Assembly (NCBI GenBank): GCA_021209875.1
Contig: JAGYVD010000005.1
Span: 1 to 64,000 of the forward strand
Source of the DNA: Rosellinia necatrix
Lineage: Eukaryota > Ascomycota > Sordariomycetes > Xylariales > Xylariaceae
Reading direction: 5' to 3'
Length of the DNA stretch: 64,000 nt
Part shown: piece by piece, positions 33,223 through 47,800 of the stretch
Numbering within the stretch: position 1 is the first letter of the stretch
How the letters are laid out: every line of letters starts with the position of its first letter
Made by a program: the position numbers and the translations under genes
The notes under the pieces: generated by a model
What the model was told of the DNA's origin: nothing
Database searches by the model: none
The model's input: only the letters and a program-made list of their open reading frames with translations

Positions 33223-35639
33223 ACTTCTCCTTTTAGAAAAAAAACGGCTTGTTTTTTAAGTCGTGTTTATATTTAAACATGTAGCTTTTTAGTATGCTTT
33301 TTAATAAAAAAAAAGATTGCTTCAGGTTTTTATTTTATATTATATTTTTTAAGCTTTTATATTATTAAGTTATTATATAAGTTTTTTTATATTACGTTAT
33401 TAATTTTTTTTTATTTGTTATTATATTTGTTTTTATTTCTGCTTTATTATTTTTTATGATATTATTTTATTGTTATTTTTATATGCTGTATTTAATTTAT
33501 TATTTTTTATAGTTTTAAGCTAATCTTTTAAACGTTTTAAAAGTTCTGCTGTATTTAAATGTTTTTTATAAAATTTTTTTAATAATTTTGCGCTGTTTTT
33601 AAAGTTTTAAGCGAAATATTATTTATTGTTAGTTTTTATTTTTTAAATTATTTAATATTATAGTTTTTTATAATATATTTTTAACGATTTAATTTTTTAA
33701 CTATAAACTTTTTTTTTTTTAAGTTTTATTATTTTATTATTCAGGTTATTAGTTTTTATTTTAACAGTAAGTTATTAAAATATAATTATAGTTTATTAAT
33801 ATAATAATAATTTATTATTTTTATAAAAAAATATTTAGTACAAAAATATTATTATTTTTATTAATTATTTTAAATTTTGTTATGTTATAAAAAGTTTAGC
33901 TTGTTAAAAGTCGGTTAGTTTTTATAATTATTTTTTTTAAAATTAATATACAATTATTTATATTAAAATTAAGTTTTTTTACTTATAATTAATTTATTTA
34001 ATTATATAAGTTTAAGTTTAAATTAAATGTTTTTTATTAAATCTATAAATTAAGCGATTTTTTGTTTTATTTTAAGCTTTTGTTTTAAAATTTTTTTTTT
34101 TAAAAGCTTTTTAACTTTTTGCTGCAGTTTAGTTTTTTAATTAAAATAAAAAATATTAAAAATTTTATTTTTGCTTTATAAAATAATATACTTGTTAATT
34201 TATATAATAATACTGCATATATATAGTTTATTACTAAAATATATTAAAACTAATCGTTTTAATAGTAGTTAATATATAGTTGTAATTATTAATTTAAATA
34301 TTTGTTTATAATTTTTATTTGTTTTATAGTTTTATAATAGCTAATAAAAGCTAAAATATATTTTATATTTATTAGTTTATATAATTTATTTATAAATATT
34401 AAAATAAATTATAAACTTTAATCTAAAATTATTATTGCTAATATATTAAATATTTAAAATAGCTTTTTATAATATATTTTAGCTGCGTTTATTATAATAG
34501 CTTATATAATATATAAAATCGTTCAAGCTTTTTTTTTTAATTAGTTTATTATAATAAGCGCGTTATTATAACTATGTTTATTTTAAAATATTTATTTAAA
34601 GTTTATTATTAAATATTGCTATACGCGGTTAAATATTAATAAAAGTTTTAGTTTATTTAAAGTTTTATCGTGTAATATTTTTGCTAAACGGTATTTTATA
34701 TAGTTTATTATATAAATATTATAGCTATTTATTAGCTTAAGCTACTAGTATTTTTTTAATATTAGTTTTTTAGTTTTACGTTTTTTTAAATATGTTATAA
34801 ATATATAGTTATAGATTTTTATATTAATTTAATTTTTAAATATAAATAGTTTAATACTACTAGTTGTTTATTTATTGTTGTTAATTTGTTTATTATTTAC
34901 TAAAAGTTATTATTTTTAGTTTTTTTAGTTTTATATTAATAAATTTTTATACCGAGGTTTTTACGGTTTTTTTTTAATATTTTTTTAATTAGTTAAAGTT
35001 TTTCTAGATTTTTTAGTTTTTTATATAAATATATTACTAATATTTAATAGTTATATTTTATTTAACCTGGGATATATTTTATAATATTATTTACAGGTTA
35101 AAATACTATTAAATATTTTTAAGCTTTTTTTGCTTTTATATTAACAGATCTTTTATTTTTAAAATAAAACATTTATAATTATATTTTTTTTTTAGTTAAA
35201 AATAATAAAAAATTATATTTTAAAAACAAGTTAGTTTATTCTGTTTATTATAAATTTAAATATTATTTCGTGTTAAAATGTTCTAAAGCTTAATAATTAA
35301 TAATTATTAAAAAGTTTTTTTTTGCCGACTAGTTTAGGTTGCTATTTTTTAAAGCTATAGCTACTATTAATATTTTTTATTAAAGATTTTATAATTTAAT
35401 TTAGTATTATATAGTATTTTTAAAAAATAAGCTGTTAAATGCTAATTTTTTTATATAATTAAAATAACGCGTTAAAAGCTATTTTATTAAAAGAGTTAGT
35501 TTTATTTTAATAAATAAATTATAATTATAATGTTTTAATAGTAGTATAAAAGTTAAAGCTTTTTTAACACGCTAAAAGCTTTATTATATTTATTAGTTTA
35601 TTTAAAAGCTTTTTTTTTTTTTATTAAGCGGTTTATAAA

Positions 35640-35920
35640 AAAAGCTATTTAATTATATTTGTTTATAAACTTTTATAAAAGTTATAAAAACTTAGAAAAA
35701 CTATATATTTTTATAGTAGTAAATATTTTTAATTTATTATAGTTTTTATTTTAGCAGGATCGATATAAATATTATTAATATTTATTATATAGCTTAAAAA
35801 CTTGGTTTGTTTTATATAAAATTTTAATTTTTTTAAGTCGGCCTGCAATTTTATGTTTTATAGTTTTTAAAACATTTTTAAATATATATATAGTAGGTTT
35901 TTATATTATTAAAATAAATA
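35640..35920 (-). pseudogene. Reverse transcriptase remnant of beta-1
   Basis: Minus-strand frames, read through RIP stops, retain the C-terminal part of a Ty3/Gypsy reverse transcriptase: a Lys-rich stretch followed by an FYNFYKSF-like motif, equivalent to the FLGFxNFYRxFI motif of the family. This fixes the orientation and class. The other domains are too decayed to place. Confidence 0.6.
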
Positions 35921-38900
35921 AGAACGTTGTTTATATATATATTATAAAAGTTATTTAAAAATTAAATAATATATTATTAATATATTTTTAAAACAAAAAG
36001 TTTATTTATTAAATTAAACAGAAAAACTTTATAACAGTAGGTTTTATATTTAGTATAAAACATAATAAAGTTTTGTTTTCCGGGTATATTTTAATATCAT
36101 AAAATGTTTATTATATATTAATTTTTATAAAATTTTAATATTAAAAATATAAAACAGGGTTTTTTAATAAAAGTAATAAATACTAGTTTTTTTTTATAAT
36201 TTTATTAAGTTTTTAATAGTTTATATAAAAACGGAGTTTTTTGCTAGCTTTTTTAATAAATAATATTAAAAAGGCATATAATACGTTATTTAGCTTAATA
36301 AATTTTTTTTATAAATTATTAATTAAATGTTTTTGTACGGCGTGCAGCTTATTAAATAATATTTTATATAAAAAACTATATTTTAAGTTTTCTGGGGACT
36401 TGCTGTTTACAAAGTTTATTTTATAGTTTATTTATAGTTAGTAAAAAAGTAATTTATTTAAATTTTTTTTATTAAACGCGTTTAATAAATCGTAGTATTT
36501 AAAAAATATAAGTTCTAATATTTTTTTTTTTACGTTTTTATTTTTTTAGTTTTTTTTGTTTTTTTTTTAGTTAATTAACTTATTAATTTAATAAATACTA
36601 GTAATTTATACCTGGTTATTAGTTTTATTTTTATATATTAACGTTTTAAAAGTAATAGCGCTAAAAGTAGTAATTTAAGTGTTCGGTTTTTTTTTATATT
36701 AATTTATGCTGTTTTTTTTTATTTAATAAAGTTTAAAAATATTTAATTTTTAATTTAAAAATATAGATTGTTTTTTATTTAATATGTTTTTTTTTTTAGT
36801 TTAAAGTTTTAAAGGCTTGTTAAACAGAGGTACGTTTTTTAAGTTTTAGTTTATTTTTTTTATATTTTTTAACGTAAGGTTGGATTTTTTTATAATTTTT
36901 ATTTTTATTACTAGTATTTTTTTGCGGAAGCTTTTTTTAGCTTTTTTTTTTTGGTTTTTTCGACGGGTATTTTTAAAATTAATGTTTTTGTTTTTTTGTT
37001 TAGCGTTTATTTAATATTTTAAGTATTATAACTATGTTTTAGTTTTATTTATAGCTAATATATAATAGCATTTATAATTTTTTAATAAATAAAGTAAAAA
37101 AATTAATATATGCTGTTTAATATTAGGCAATATATTATATTATTTAAACTATTTTTTTTTTAATACTACTTTTTGTTTTATGTTTAAAATATTAACAGGT
37201 ATATTTTTAAATGTTTTTTTATATATTTTTAAAGTTAAGCGTAAAATATAATTAATTTTTTAATCTGATTTTTTATTATATTTAGTTATTAGTTTAAGTT
37301 TAAACTTATTTTTAATAAGTAGGTTTAACAGCTTTATAATTTTTTAATAAAAATATGTTTATATTTATATATATACCGGCTTTTATATTATTAAATACGT
37401 TAAAAATAATAAGCGATAGTTTATTATTATATAAAATATAAATATATAATAAAAGTTTTTATTTAAATAGTTGTTTATTAGGTTTTTTTTTTTATACGAT
37501 AATATTATTTTTAAAAAAGTTTATTTTTTAAAGTTATTTTTTTTTTTTTTGTTGCGCTTTTTTAATTTTAAAAAGCTGGTTTAAACTTATTTATAATTAT
37601 ATTTATATAAGTATTACGTTAAGCTTAATTTATAGCTTTTATAAAATAGTTTTTAATAACGTGTTTTTTTGTTTATATCGGAAGCATTTATTTTTAGCAA
37701 TTAATTATTTTATTTTTTCTGTTATAAGTTAAAGTTTTTATTTTTTATAAATATATTTACTAGCAGAGTTAATTATATTATTATAACTAAAAAAGTTTAA
37801 TATAACAAATATATATTATATTTTATAAGTTGTTTTTGTTTTATAAGCTTTGCTTTTTTTTAATTATTTATAAATAAATAATAAGCTATTTAAATATAAT
37901 ATTTTATATAAGCGTTAAAATTTACAGTGTTTTTAAATATTTAAAAATAGTTTTAATAGTTATATAAAATAATAACTTATTTTTAAATTTTTTTTATTTA
38001 GTTTTATTAAAGCATGTTTTTTAATAAAACGTATAAAATCTGTTTTAAACTATATAAACTTAGCAAGCATATATTTATTAAAATTTAAAGTTTTATAGTT
38101 AGCTTTTATTTTTTAAAACGTTTATATTTTTATAAGTGTTATATAAATATTATATTAAATTTTTAAAGTTATAATTATATTTAAATGTTTATTAAATAAA
38201 TATAAAATTAAGTTTTTAAATGTTTTTTAGCAAAATAAGATTTAATATTGTTTATTTTTATATTACTAGCGAACTAATCTGCGTTTACTTTAAAACAGTT
38301 AGTTATATTTTAATATTATATTTTAAATTTTATTTTATTTTTTAAAGCGTTATTATAAAACTTATTTATAAATATTTTAATTAATTTTTATATTTTTTTT
38401 TAAAATTTTAAAAGCAGGTGTTTTTTTATACGACTTAATAAATTAATTATTTATTAATTAAATTTATTTAATAAGTTTTAAATATAGTTATAATTAATTA
38501 TTATTATTTTTAGTTTAATTATAATATAGTTTATAGCTGCGTTATTATTTTAGCTTTTAAATAATTTAAATATAAAAGTTTATATTTTTGTTTTATTTAT
38601 ATAATTTATTTAATTTTTATTATGTTTTAATAAAGCTTTTTAAATATCGGATAATTATTTTAAGCTATTATTAGCTCTGCTTTAATATTTTTAAATTATT
38701 TTTGCTTTTTATTAAATATTTTTTATATTTTATAATATAAACGTTAAATTCTATAGTTTATTTTATAGCGGTTTTTATTTATCTAGCAGTATAACATATA
38801 ATAAAATAATAGTTAATTGCTGTTTATTAAAAGCTATTAATATATATATTTTAATTTTTATTTTATTAAAAAATAATAAAAATAAAAAAGTTTATATAAA

Positions 38901-39425
38901 GTTTATAAATAATTTTATATTAATAAGTTTATTAAAGTTAAGCTAAACAAAATTGCTTTTTTATAATAAGTTTTTAAAAAAGCCTGTTAGTTGTTTTTAT
39001 AGCAATTATAGCAAAATTTTATATTAAAATACTAACTGCTTTATAAAAAAATTTATAAGTTTTATTATATAAAGCGGCTTAAAAGTCCAAGGTTTTAATT
39101 TACAAATAAAATTTTTAAGCAAAGTTAAACAGTAAGTTTTATATAGCTTTAGTTTTAATATTAGCTTTAATAATTAAATATATTATATTAAGTTTTTTAA
39201 AAATAACTTAAATATATTTAGTTTTAAATATATTGCTAAAAGTTTTTTTAACAAAGTATACTAAAAACTTAAAAACTTTATATAATAAAATAACGTTTTA
39301 GCATGCTAAATTTTTAACACGTTTATAAGCACTGCTAGCAGAAAAAATTAATGCTATATTATTATTTTTATATAAAAAATATTTAAAAAAGCAGTTTTAA
39401 TGTTTTAAAATAAAATAATTTATAG

Positions 39426-39659
39426 ATTGTTGTACTAGTTATAAATAAAAAGTTAAAGCTTTAGCAATAAATAATATATTATATAAAAATTTATAAATAA
39501 AAAAAGAAAAAATAAGTGGGAGGAATTAGCCTACTAGAATTCTGGCTAAGTGCAGGTGTGTGGGGTGGGTCCAGTCTGTGCGCTGTGCGCACTAGTTGGC
39601 AACAGGTGTACGGATACTGGTCTGTGCCACCTGTATTGGCCAACTAGTTATCCGTGACT
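39426..39659 (-). repeat. 5' LTR of beta-1
   Basis: 234 bp. The part farthest from the interior (39515-39659) retains GC-rich, little-mutated sequence (GGGTGGGTCCAGTCTGTGCG), while the inner part is strongly RIP-changed. The lower LTR shows the same contrast less clearly. Confidence 0.9.
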
Positions 39660-39664
39660 TAGCT

Positions 39665-40951
39665 TATTTATAAAATCAGCAATAAATTATTTTTTTTTGT
39701 TGCTAATTATTATTTTTAACTACTTATATATTTAATAAAAGCTTTTATAATATATTTTAACAGTATTTTTTATTATTATAAATTTTTATATATAATTGTT
39801 TATATTAGTTTTAATAATCTGTTAATTATATAAAAGTTATATTATTTTTATATTTGTTTTTAAAAAGCTTTTAAAATTAATTATTATATATTATTAAATA
39901 TATTTTAATATTAATAATAAAGTTAGTTTTTTTAATATTTTATTGCAGAAAATTTTTATAGAGCAGCAAAAATAGTTTGCTATATATTAGTTAATTTTAT
40001 AATATAGCTTTAACCACTAATAACGTTAAAATATTAAGCGTTTTATTTTTTTACGACCTAAATATGCTGTTGCTAGCCTCACGTGGACTTTTTTAATTAT
40101 TTAAGTCTATAGATTATTTAATTTAAAAACAACCAGTTTTTTTTTATATAATAACAGGTTTTTTAATATTAACTAATCGGGGTTTTTGTTAGCCCGGGCT
40201 TTTTTTTAATACTTATTTAGACTAGTGTTATATTGATTTGCCTCTAGTACTGCGTTTATAAGTACTACCCCTGACAGTAGTAGGGGTGTAATGTCCCCTA
40301 CAGTGTATATTTTGTATATACTCCTTTCTACCCTGGAAGTCACCGGTTTAAAAAGGGCCATAGTCCTCTGTTTATCCTTCTGTTGTTTTTGTGTTTTTAG
40401 GTCCTTGTAGTCGAAATGCTTTAGTACTGGTGCATTGGTCAGCCTGTCTTTTAGTGTCTCGAACGCACTCTGGCAGGCTTCCGATTAAGTTAAATCGGCC
40501 CTTGTATAAGTCAGGTTGTTTAATAGTTTAGCTATTTAATTATACTTCTGGATAAACTTTCTATAAAAGTTATAAAAGCTTAAAAACAAGCGCACTTTTT
40601 TTAATAGCGCTTTATTTTTTTTTAAGCGTTTTTTAGCTAGATATAATTTTAATTTTATAAAGGTTAACTTTTATTTTTCTAGTTTTAATAATAAATTTAA
40701 AAAACTTGGTTTTTTTTATATAAAATTTATATTTTTTTAGGTCGGCTTATAGTTTTGTTTTTTTAAAACGTTGCAGCATTTTATCGACGTAATATTAATA
40801 TTTTAGTTTGTTTAAATAAATTAAAATATTATTAATATAAGCTATATAAAAAATATTTAAATATTTTTACAGCGTGTTATTAATATATTTTTAAAAAAAA
40901 GCCGGCTTATTAATGAATTTAAAAAGTAATATTTTAAATTAATAGGCTTTA
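39665..40951 (-). pseudogene. Gamma-1 pol middle: RT C-terminal half and integrase start
   Basis: On the minus strand from 40951 down, residual RT motifs (FINKPAFF, then LSFYNFYRKF near 40560) lead into a nearly unmutated stretch at about 40230-40500 that still reads SEACQSAFETLKDRLTNAPV, a typical Gypsy connection/RNase H lead-in. Integrase follows: YWWPKLYYKI and a Cys-Cys zinc-finger remnant at about 39990-40050, then IIINFKSF near 39865-39890, where the first catalytic Asp has become Asn. The frame is broken at 39660 by beta-1. Confidence 0.85.
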
Positions 40952-40956
40952 TACTA

Positions 40957-41139
40957 TAGTAAAGTTTACTAGGGGTAGTGTGGTTAAGTCTGTAAAAATG
41001 TAATATAGAATTTAAAAAAGAAAAGCTTTTGGTCCTGCAAGGACTAAAAGCCTTAAGCTAGTACTTTATCTAATCTATACAATTTTTATCTAGCTAGCTT
41101 TGCTAACTAAATAAAAAGCCCCTCTTCTTAACTATATTA
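40957..41139 (-). repeat. 3' LTR of alpha-2
   Basis: 183 bp. The minus strand starts TAATATAGTTAAGAAG. It retains GTTTACTAGGGGTAGTGTGG at its lower end. The hairpin near 41090 is weakened by changes on one arm. Confidence 0.92.
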
Positions 41140-41207
41140 AATGCCAAGGCCACAATAAAGCGTTATTATCTTTAATAACTATAATTTTTTTTTATTATTT
41201 ACAAGGT

Positions 41208-44200
41208 TGGCCACGGCTTTTTTTTAATTTTTCTAGCTAAAGTTTATTTTTCTTTTAATTCTAGTATTTTTTAATTAGTTTTTTAGCACTACGTAGTTAC
41301 TACTTTAATTTTTACTAGTTGTTTTATAACTATATTTTTTATTTAATAAAATAATTAAATTTATTTTTAATATAGTTTATTTAATGTTTAAAAATTATTT
41401 TGATTTTAAATAAGTTATTTTTTTTTTAAGTTCTATTTTTTAAACACCAGGCTTAATACTAGTATTTTTAATAAAAAAATTTTTACTAGTATTTTTAAAT
41501 AATAAATATACAACTAAAATAATAAAATAAATATTAAAAGTTTTCGGCAATTTTAATTTATAAGCTAACTTATTAATTTTTTTTAATTTTTATAATTTTA
41601 CGCGTTATTAAAAATATTTTTAAACGGCTTTTTAAAAAATAATATTTTAAATAAAGTTTTAAATATATTATATTTTTACGTTAAATTTTATTAATTTATA
41701 TTTATTATTATAATATTATTTTATATACGCTGCTATAAAATTTATAGCTAATTTTATATTTTTATAAAAATATTTTTATATAAATTAAATGTTTTTAATT
41801 ATTATATTTATTTTTATGTTAATAAAAATATTATTTAATTTAAATAGCTAAAATTTAAAAAGCTGTTTATAAGCTAATAATTTAATAAGTTTTAAATACG
41901 TTTTATTTAAATTTTACTACAGAAATAACAATATATTTACTTAATCGCGGTTTAAATATATATATATATAATACTAAATAATAATTTTACTGTTTAATTT
42001 TTTGTTTAAACAAATTATTATTTTATAAATAATAAAAATTATTATTAATAGTTTTGCTTTTATAGCTTTTAAAGCTCCGTTTAAAATTTAAAAATAAATT
42101 TATAATTTTAATTAAAAATAATACCGCTTAATACACTTTAATTAAATAATAAAATTATTTAATTAATACTTCTGTTTAATTTTTAACAGAGTATTTTTAT
42201 TACTAAAATAAATAATAAACGTTTTAATATAATATATATTATTATTATTAATATATTATAATAATTAAATTTTTTAATTGCTATAGTATAGCTAAAAATA
42301 ATATTTTAAATAAGCTTATAATAAAATCTATTATAATTATTTTTATTAGCTTAATATTTTCTGGTCAAATAAATTAATAATTATTATACAGCTTTTTCTG
42401 TTAATACTACATAACTTATATTTATTGCAATAATTTAAATATGTTTTTATTTTGCAAATTTTAATTTAATTATATAAAGCTTTAATTTTTTATTATATAC
42501 TGTTTATTAAAATAATATTTGTTATTATATGCTATTATTAAAAATTTAACTATTTATTTTTAAAACATATAATTTATATTTATTTCTTTAGTTAACATTA
42601 TATAATAAATTGTTTATAATTATAAAAGATATCTAAGCTTAAAAAAATTCGCAACGTTTTTGTTGCTTTTATAAATTATTTTTAGAACTTTTTAATATTT
42701 AAAATCTTTAGCATAATCTATTATAATTTTAGCTTTTATTATTTTTTTATTATTAGTTTTAAATATACTATTTATATATTATTTAATATTAGTTTTTATT
42801 TGTTTAGATTATTTTTTTTAATATTTATTAAATTAATAATATTTTTAATCGATTAAGCGTATTTAAAACAAAGTTTAGTTTGCTTAACATATAATATATT
42901 TATAGTTTATATTATAATAAATATATAAACGCGTTAACTAAACGTTTATTTATATAGTCGGTAAATCTATTATTAAGCTTAGTTTAATTTAATATATTTT
43001 TTATTACTAAATAATCAGTAAAAAAAACTATTAAATTAATTAAAGCTTTAATTATAGTTTGCAGGCGTTAACATATTTAAACTATATAAGCTACTTCTAG
43101 CTTAAAAGTCTATATTTTATTTCTAGTTATAATATATAACAACTTAAAAATATTACTAGCAACATTTATATGTTTAAAATTATTAATCTTAGTTTTTATA
43201 TATATTTATTTTTAATATAAAACAATATTATTTTAAAGCTTTTTTTAATAAGCTATTTATTTATATATATAATATTTTTATAAAATTATAATAATAAAAT
43301 ATAATATATAAATATATTAAATTTTAAAAGCTTTAAATAATTTTATTTTAGCTATAATTAGTTTAAAATATATAAACTAATAATATATTTAATACTTGCT
43401 ATAATTATTAACTTTATATTATTTTATTTAATGTTTTTATTAAATAGTTTTATTTTACGTTTTTATAAAAGTTCTATAATTTTAGTATAATATAATAATA
43501 ATATATAAAAAATCTTATATTTTTAAATATTATTTTAAAACTTTTAACTAATTTAAAAATTTAAAGTTTTTAAATGCTGCTAATTGTTTTTATTATTAAA
43601 AGACCTAAAACATTTATTTAAAAACTTAATAGTTTAACAAAAAATATAATAAAAGTTTTTTTAAAATAAAAAATTCTTTTTATTAAACAGTATAAAAATA
43701 TTACGTAAATAAGCTAAATAATCTGTTTTAATGTTTAAAAAATAATAATATTATTAATAAAAGCTTTATAATAATGTTTATAAAAACAAAATAATTTATT
43801 TATAAAACGTTAAACATATATAAACATATTATAAAATTTTATTAAAGCTATTATTAATTGTTTTAGTTTTTAAAACTTATTATTATAAATTAGTTTTAAT
43901 AATTAAAATAAACTGCAAATTAATAAAAAAAAGCGGTTATATTTACAACAGTTAAATATTTTTTTTTTAATTAAAGTAATAACTATAGATTATAACAGCA
44001 ATAAATAGTTGTTTAAAACAGCTATTTTATTTAAAACCTATAAATCGACCACTAAATATAAATATAGTTTTTTTTATATAAGCTATATAATAAAAGTCGG
44101 ATATATAAATAAAAAAACTATTAATTTATTTTATTTTATTTTATTTATAAAGTTTATTAAATATTATATTAACTATTTTTAATCGCATGCGTTAAAAAAA

Positions 44201-44868
44201 TATCATTAAAAATTTAGTTTTATTTATTATTAATTATTAACTAAAAAATTTTTATTTGTTTTTCTATAATATATTAATAATGCTTTAGTTTTTTAAATAT
44301 TAAATATTTTTATAACAACTTAAAAATTTTTAACGCTATAATATTTTTTTATATAAATAAATTATTTATTTAAAGCTTTAACTTTATTTTTTTGCTAAGC
44401 TTTTTATATCTAGTATTAATAAAACCTTTTAAATTTTAAGCTTAAATATTTTATTTAATTATTTATTTATTTTTATTATAAGTATTTCTGCCGCGTAAAT
44501 CGCGTTAATTATATCTGCTCCGCTAGTTATATTAGCTATATTAAAAACTTTATTAAAAAAAAAGCCTGTTAAAAAAATACTGTATTGTTTTAACGCGTTA
44601 ATTATTCTAGCGATTATACTAGTTTTTGTTATAGTTAAGTCTAAGCTTTAAGTTACGTTACAACTTTAATATATATTAACAGTAATAATAGCAACAATAA
44701 AAGTTATTAATATAAAATTTATTAATAAATATATATTTAATAATTTAAAATTATTAAAAATATATATTTTTTTTAAATATAAAAATACTAAAATTAATAG
44801 CTAATAAAATATTTTAAAACGCGTTAAGCAGCAGGCCAGTATTAATTAGTAATATATTAATTATATTT
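41208..44868 (-). pseudogene. RIP-destroyed pol of alpha-2
   Basis: Counterpart of the alpha-1 pol region. The reverse transcriptase active site lies at about 43745-43775 and again encodes Asn-Asn in place of Asp-Asp. Integrase is at about 42030-42530 and the chromodomain remnant at about 41320-41420. A plus-strand open frame at 46072-46326, antisense to the element's Gag region, is a by-product of the low stop density on that strand. Confidence 0.8.
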
Positions 44869-47800
44869 ATAGTTTTAGCTGCTGCTAAACTTATAGTTAT
44901 TATTACAGCTTTTAAAAAATTTTTATATATTTTTAATATTTAATTTTTAATATAGTTATTTTTAAATTATATTTATTTAAATATTTTTAAAAATAGTTTT
45001 AGTTTTAAAAAACAGATTAGCAATTATTACGTTTAAAAAGTTATAAATTTAATTAAAGCTGCTACACTGTTTTTTATAATAATTTAAATATAAAGTTTTT
45101 ATTTTTAAATAATAGTTTATATTTAGCTAGTGCTAATATTAATGTTTTAAGCGCTAAAATAATTTTTTATGCTAAAATTATTTTATATATATATAAGTTT
45201 ACTTTAAAAATATTTAAAAAATATTTTAAAGTTTTTAACGTTTATAAAAATAATTATATTTAAATTATAATCGATTAAAACTTCGCGAGTATTTAAAAGT
45301 TATTTTTAATAATATTTTAATTTTGTTTTTTTTTATAACTTAAGCTATATTTATAAATTCTAGTAATTATAAAAATTTATAATCGTTATTACTTAATATA
45401 TAAAATTTTAGCATAGCTTTTATTTATATTTAATTTAATTATTTCTTACTTTTTAAATCTAGCCTGTTTATTTTTAAAAATATGTTTAAATTTATTTAAT
45501 AATTGTTTTATTATTATTAAGCAAATACAACTTATATTTAAGCTTATAATAACGTTTTTGCTATTTATAGATTTTTAATAATAATTTTAAAATATAAAAA
45601 TTATTATTTTTGTTTTATTTTTTAAAATTATATAACTTATTAAATGTTTTTAAACTAACGGTATAATTAATTTATTTTTCTGTCCAAAATTTATAATTTT
45701 TTCTGCTACTATATTTTTAATTAGTTTAGCTAAAAAAATAATTTTAGCATAATTTTTAATATAATATTAAAACAATTATATTTATATAAATATTAAAACA
45801 ATATATTATATAATATAAACAATATATTATATCGCTTATAAATACGTTTAATTAAAAATAATATGTTTTAAATATATTTAACTAGACGTTTAATATAACA
45901 TATAATATGTTAACCCTAGTTATATATTAAATTAAACATTTAATTATAATATTTATATAATTAATTATAATTAATTATAATAAACGTTTTATTATTATTT
46001 AATTTAAAGCTAAATAAAGCATAAAATAATATTACGTTTAATATTAACAAGTCTAACTTAGCTGCGTTAGCATGTTTTTTTTAATAGTAATTATATTTAT
46101 TTTTACGTTTATTCCGGCTATTTTTTCTTTTATTATTTTTTTTTTTTTATTTAAGCTTACAGCTTTTTTTTTATTTTTATATTATTTTTTTATTTTTGTT
46201 TTTATTTTAATCTATGTTTTTCTGCCGCTTATTTTTTTAATTAAACTTTTTGTTATAGTTTTAATTGCTTTTTTAACTTGCAAATACTTATTTTTGCTGC
46301 TGCTATTAAAAAAAGCTTTGTTTTAACAACTTAAATTATATATCCAGCTAAAATATTTTTATATTAAACGCTAAAAATATTATTTAATTTTAAAATTTAT
46401 ATTAGTTTATATTATAATTATAATATTATATTAATTTCTATTATTAACGTTTAAAGTTTTTATAGCTTAAACATATTTTAGTTTTTTTATATACATAATA
46501 AAACCAGTATTTTATTATACGATGTTTTTAATAATAATTTAGTTTAAATAAAACGTTTTATTACTACAGCAGGTTATATATTAAATTAAATAATTATTTT
46601 ATTTAAAATAACGTTTAATTTTTATATTTTAAGCTTAAATTATTTATTAATAATTAATTTATTATTTTATTATAAAACTGCTAATTTTTTAATAATATTT
46701 AAAATATAATCAGAATTTATTAAATATTTTATTCTGCTACTTCTAGATTTTTAAAAATAAATTAACTTTTTCCGTAAAATAAAATACGTCGGTAAAAATA
46801 AACTTATTTTTATTAGCTATTATTTTTATATTGTTTTTATTTTTTTTATTCGGGTTAAACTAGCTAATATTAGCCTGTTTTATATAATTATTATATAATA
46901 AAAAGCAAAGCTATTAAATATTTAATATTTTTTTTTAATTATTTTTTGTTTATATTTATAATTATTTTTATTATTTCGACCTTTTAATTAAAAAGTTGTT
47001 TTAAAGGTTTTTTTATTTTTTTTATTGTTCATATTTAAACTATTTAGATCGTTAAAATTATTGTTTATTAGAAATAGTTTTAATAAGTTTTTATTACCTG
47101 CTAAATATTATAGTTTTAAAAATATTATAGCAAAAAATGTTGCAAGTATATTATATTTAAATTAATATAAAATAAAAAACTTTATATATTGCTATATTGT
47201 TTTAATAAACAAAGCTTTTATTAACAGGTATACAGCTTATGCTTTAAAGCGAACTATTAAAATAATAAGTACTAGTGCTACTATTAAAACCTGTGCTAGT
47301 CCCGTTAAAAATATTAAAATAAATAATTTAAATAATAGTCCTAGTACTAGTATAGCTGCGGTTAAGTATTAATAACCAAAGTGTTATAGTTGAACAGGCA
47401 GTACTGCTGCATATTTAATTATATTTAATACAGCTTTAAATAACTAATTAACAGCGCAATAAAATGCTTTAAAAGCTAAAGTTTTTATATCTGCCGGCAT
47501 TTTAACGTTTTTTAGTTATTATATTAATTAATTAACTATTTTTGCTACTTTTATACTTTTAACATGCTTTTTATTTTAATTATATTATTTTTTAATTTAT
47601 TATATTAATTTTATAAAAGTCTATAACTAAAATAAATAATTTAAAAGCTTGCTTATTTAGTTTAAATCTTAATTTTTAATCTTAGAATTTAAATTGCTAT
47701 TATTATAATAATTTATTTATATTTTTAACGATATAGTTTTTAAAACTATTTATTTTTTTAAAAAAAAAAAACTGTTATAATTATTAAACGTTGCTTTTTT

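Larger units (their letters stand above)
32991..39659 (-). mobile_element. Ty3/Gypsy element beta-1, complete but inactive
   Basis: 6,669 bp. LTRs are at 32991-33222 (232 bp) and 39426-39659 (234 bp), with TAGCT on both outer sides (32986-32990 and 39660-39664). The minus-strand orientation is shown by a polypurine tract (AAAAGGAGAAGT read on the minus strand, 33223-33234) beside the lower LTR and by a minus-strand reverse transcriptase remnant near 35640-35920. The minus-strand LTR ends read AG...CA rather than TG...CA, possibly a mutation. It sits inside the integrase region of gamma-1. Confidence 0.88.

Noticed and set aside
36241..36426. 61-codon frame on the plus strand inside beta-1
   Set aside because: Antisense to the element and short; chance opening in T-rich sequence.
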